Below are positions 63,168-64,000 of a DNA stretch of 64,000 bases, one piece after another (positions within the stretch are counted from its first letter, which is position 1; each line of letters starts with the position of its first letter). The notes under the pieces are model-generated. The model was not told where the DNA came from and searched no databases. It saw only the letters and a program-made list of their open reading frames with translations. Both the position numbers and the translations under genes were made by a program. Origin of the DNA: Gemmatales bacterium (lineage in GTDB: Bacteria; Planctomycetota; Planctomycetia; Gemmatales; HRBIN36); assembly GCA_025060195.1 (NCBI GenBank), contig JANXCQ010000012.1, positions 1 to 64,000 on the forward strand, in the 5' to 3' direction.

Positions 63168-64000
63168 CTACTTAACTTCAATCTCATGCAGGGTCAGCGG
63201 GATAATAGTGGTGGCATAAACCTTGCCATTCGTGGCGGCGCAGATGCCCATAATGTGATACTGCGGGACTAATATGCCATCGGGGCGTCGGCGTACGCCG
63301 TGATGCCAAGGTAACGGTCGGCCTTTTTCGTCCGTGAAGCGAGTATAATCCGGGTTCCGAATGGCAATGGGGCCATGATCACGGCAACCTTTCTCGCCCG
63401 GTTTATAGCTGACGATATGGAGCAGGTGCTCACGTTTAGGATGGTGCACGGCTACTCCCATCCACACCGTACCATCGGGTCCGACACATAAAGCGCGACA
63501 ATCAGTACGCGCCTCAGGGTCATTGATTAAGGCACCTAACCGCCTACCGGGTAATACCTCCCCTTCCGCTGTCAGGTCGTAAGCATATAACTGGTTTTCG
63601 TTCATAGCCACGGCATAGAGCGTTTTCCGGTCGGGTGAAACTTCCCAATTGATCGGATGACTATGTGGATGAGCTAATAAACTATCTTTCGGAGGTTGGC
63701 CATCTATGGTTTGCTTGAGTCGCTCTAATTTATCAGTGCGCGGATCATAACGGGCGATGTCGCCCCCGCGAATTGGATGATAAGCCCGACCGAGATAATC
63801 TAACACAATAAACGCATACATGTGTTCGCAATCCATCAGGTGTTTATACTTACCGGTCTTTAGATCAAGTATGAGGAAGTGGGTGCTCTCGACGGGCCGA
63901 TCATCAGAGCAAGTCGATATATAGGCTAAGCCGCGTGATTCATCGGGTGTGATACTGATAATCCCATGGTGCGGCACAGGTATCGGATAGACTTCCACCT
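63168..64000 (-). CDS. propeller-like protein, C-terminal part (cut by window end)
   Basis: At least 277 residues; the frame runs off the window with no true start (the first internal candidate is a GTG at 63998). Repeats like HGIISITPDESRGLAYISTC, DLKTGKYKHLMDCEHMYAFI and WEVSPDRKTLYAVAMNENQL followed by YAYDLT suggest a seven- or eight-bladed propeller with one blade per about 45-50 residues. Secreted planctomycete proteins of this kind are often annotated WD40/NHL-like. The function is unknown and the N-terminus is needed to judge export. Confidence 0.6.
   Translation of the reverse strand, partial: VEVYPIPVPHHGIISITPDESRGLAYISTCSDDRPVESTHFLILDLKTGKYKHLMDCEHMYAFIVLDYLGRAYHPIRGGDIARYDPRTDKLERLKQTIDGQPPKDSLLAHPHSHPINWEVSPDRKTLYAVAMNENQLYAYDLTAEGEVLPGRRLGALINDPEARTDCRALCVGPDGTVWMGVAVHHPKREHLLHIVSYKPGEKGCRDHGPIAIRNPDYTRFTDEKGRPLPWHHGVRRRPDGILVPQYHIMGICAATNGKVYATTIIPLTLHEIEVK

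Overview
The window looks like chromosome from a planctomycete, most likely of the Gemmataceae/Isosphaerales type. The lineage call rests on gene content. There are three DUF1501 proteins, one of them paired with a BIG2/DUF1549/DUF1553 cytochrome-like protein. There are also a DUF1559 pseudopilin-like protein, two TIGR03000-type proteins, DUF1080, two Gfo/Idh/MocA oxidoreductases (one with a Tat leader), PQQ-like propellers and a Ser/Thr kinase with the DLG variant. No rRNA, tRNA, intact insertion sequence, prophage or CRISPR array was seen.

Layout. 1-6.1 kb (minus strand): the start of rpsU, a chorismate-lyase-like protein and a 1575-residue secreted vWA/TPR/coiled-coil protein with an extraordinary Met/Gly-rich repeat block. 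7.1-11 kb: a DUF1549/DUF1553 plus DUF1501 pair. 11-12.8 kb: no convincing gene, but a strong hairpin and a degenerate direct repeat. 12.8-17 kb (minus): PQQ-like propeller, DHH phosphoesterase, secreted unknown and DksA/TraR zinc finger protein. 17.2-20.3 kb: two tandem DUF1501 paralogues. 20.3-22.2 kb: an ECF-like sigma factor (minus) and an RMD1/DUF155-like membrane protein. 22.3-28.4 kb: dnaG, rpoD, a CT398-type zinc ribbon protein and a GlcD-type FAD oxidase, probably one transcription unit behind a good sigma-70 promoter. 28.4-31 kb (minus): an M81 peptidase and a DUF1559 protein.

31.2-41.4 kb (minus) is a compact seven-gene operon: coiled-coil membrane protein, MoxR AAA+ ATPase, large membrane protein with a GATase-like segment, ABC ATPase, ABC-2 permease, DUF58 protein and BatA-like vWA protein. 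It resembles Bat/MoxR aerotolerance-type clusters, here merged with an ABC transporter. 41.7-44 kb: a TIGR03000/Ig-like secreted protein and purC.

44.5-49.8 kb is a nitrite assimilation unit: a 1021-residue NirB-NirA fusion reductase, a HAD-IIA phosphatase and a formate/nitrite channel. It is preceded by a textbook sigma-54 (-24/-12) promoter, which suggests nitrogen control through RpoN and NtrC. 50-53 kb: a polytopic membrane protein and the Ser/Thr kinase. 53-58 kb: a ceramidase-like hydrolase, a Tat-exported Gfo/Idh/MocA protein, a DUF1080 protein and a fumarylacetoacetase-family enzyme, consistent with breakdown of glycans or glycolipids. 58-64 kb: glmS, a short-chain dehydrogenase overlapping it tail to tail, a second TIGR03000 protein, a second Gfo/Idh/MocA protein and the 3' part of a propeller-like protein cut by the window edge.

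All functional calls are made by reading motifs and recalling families; no database search was run.
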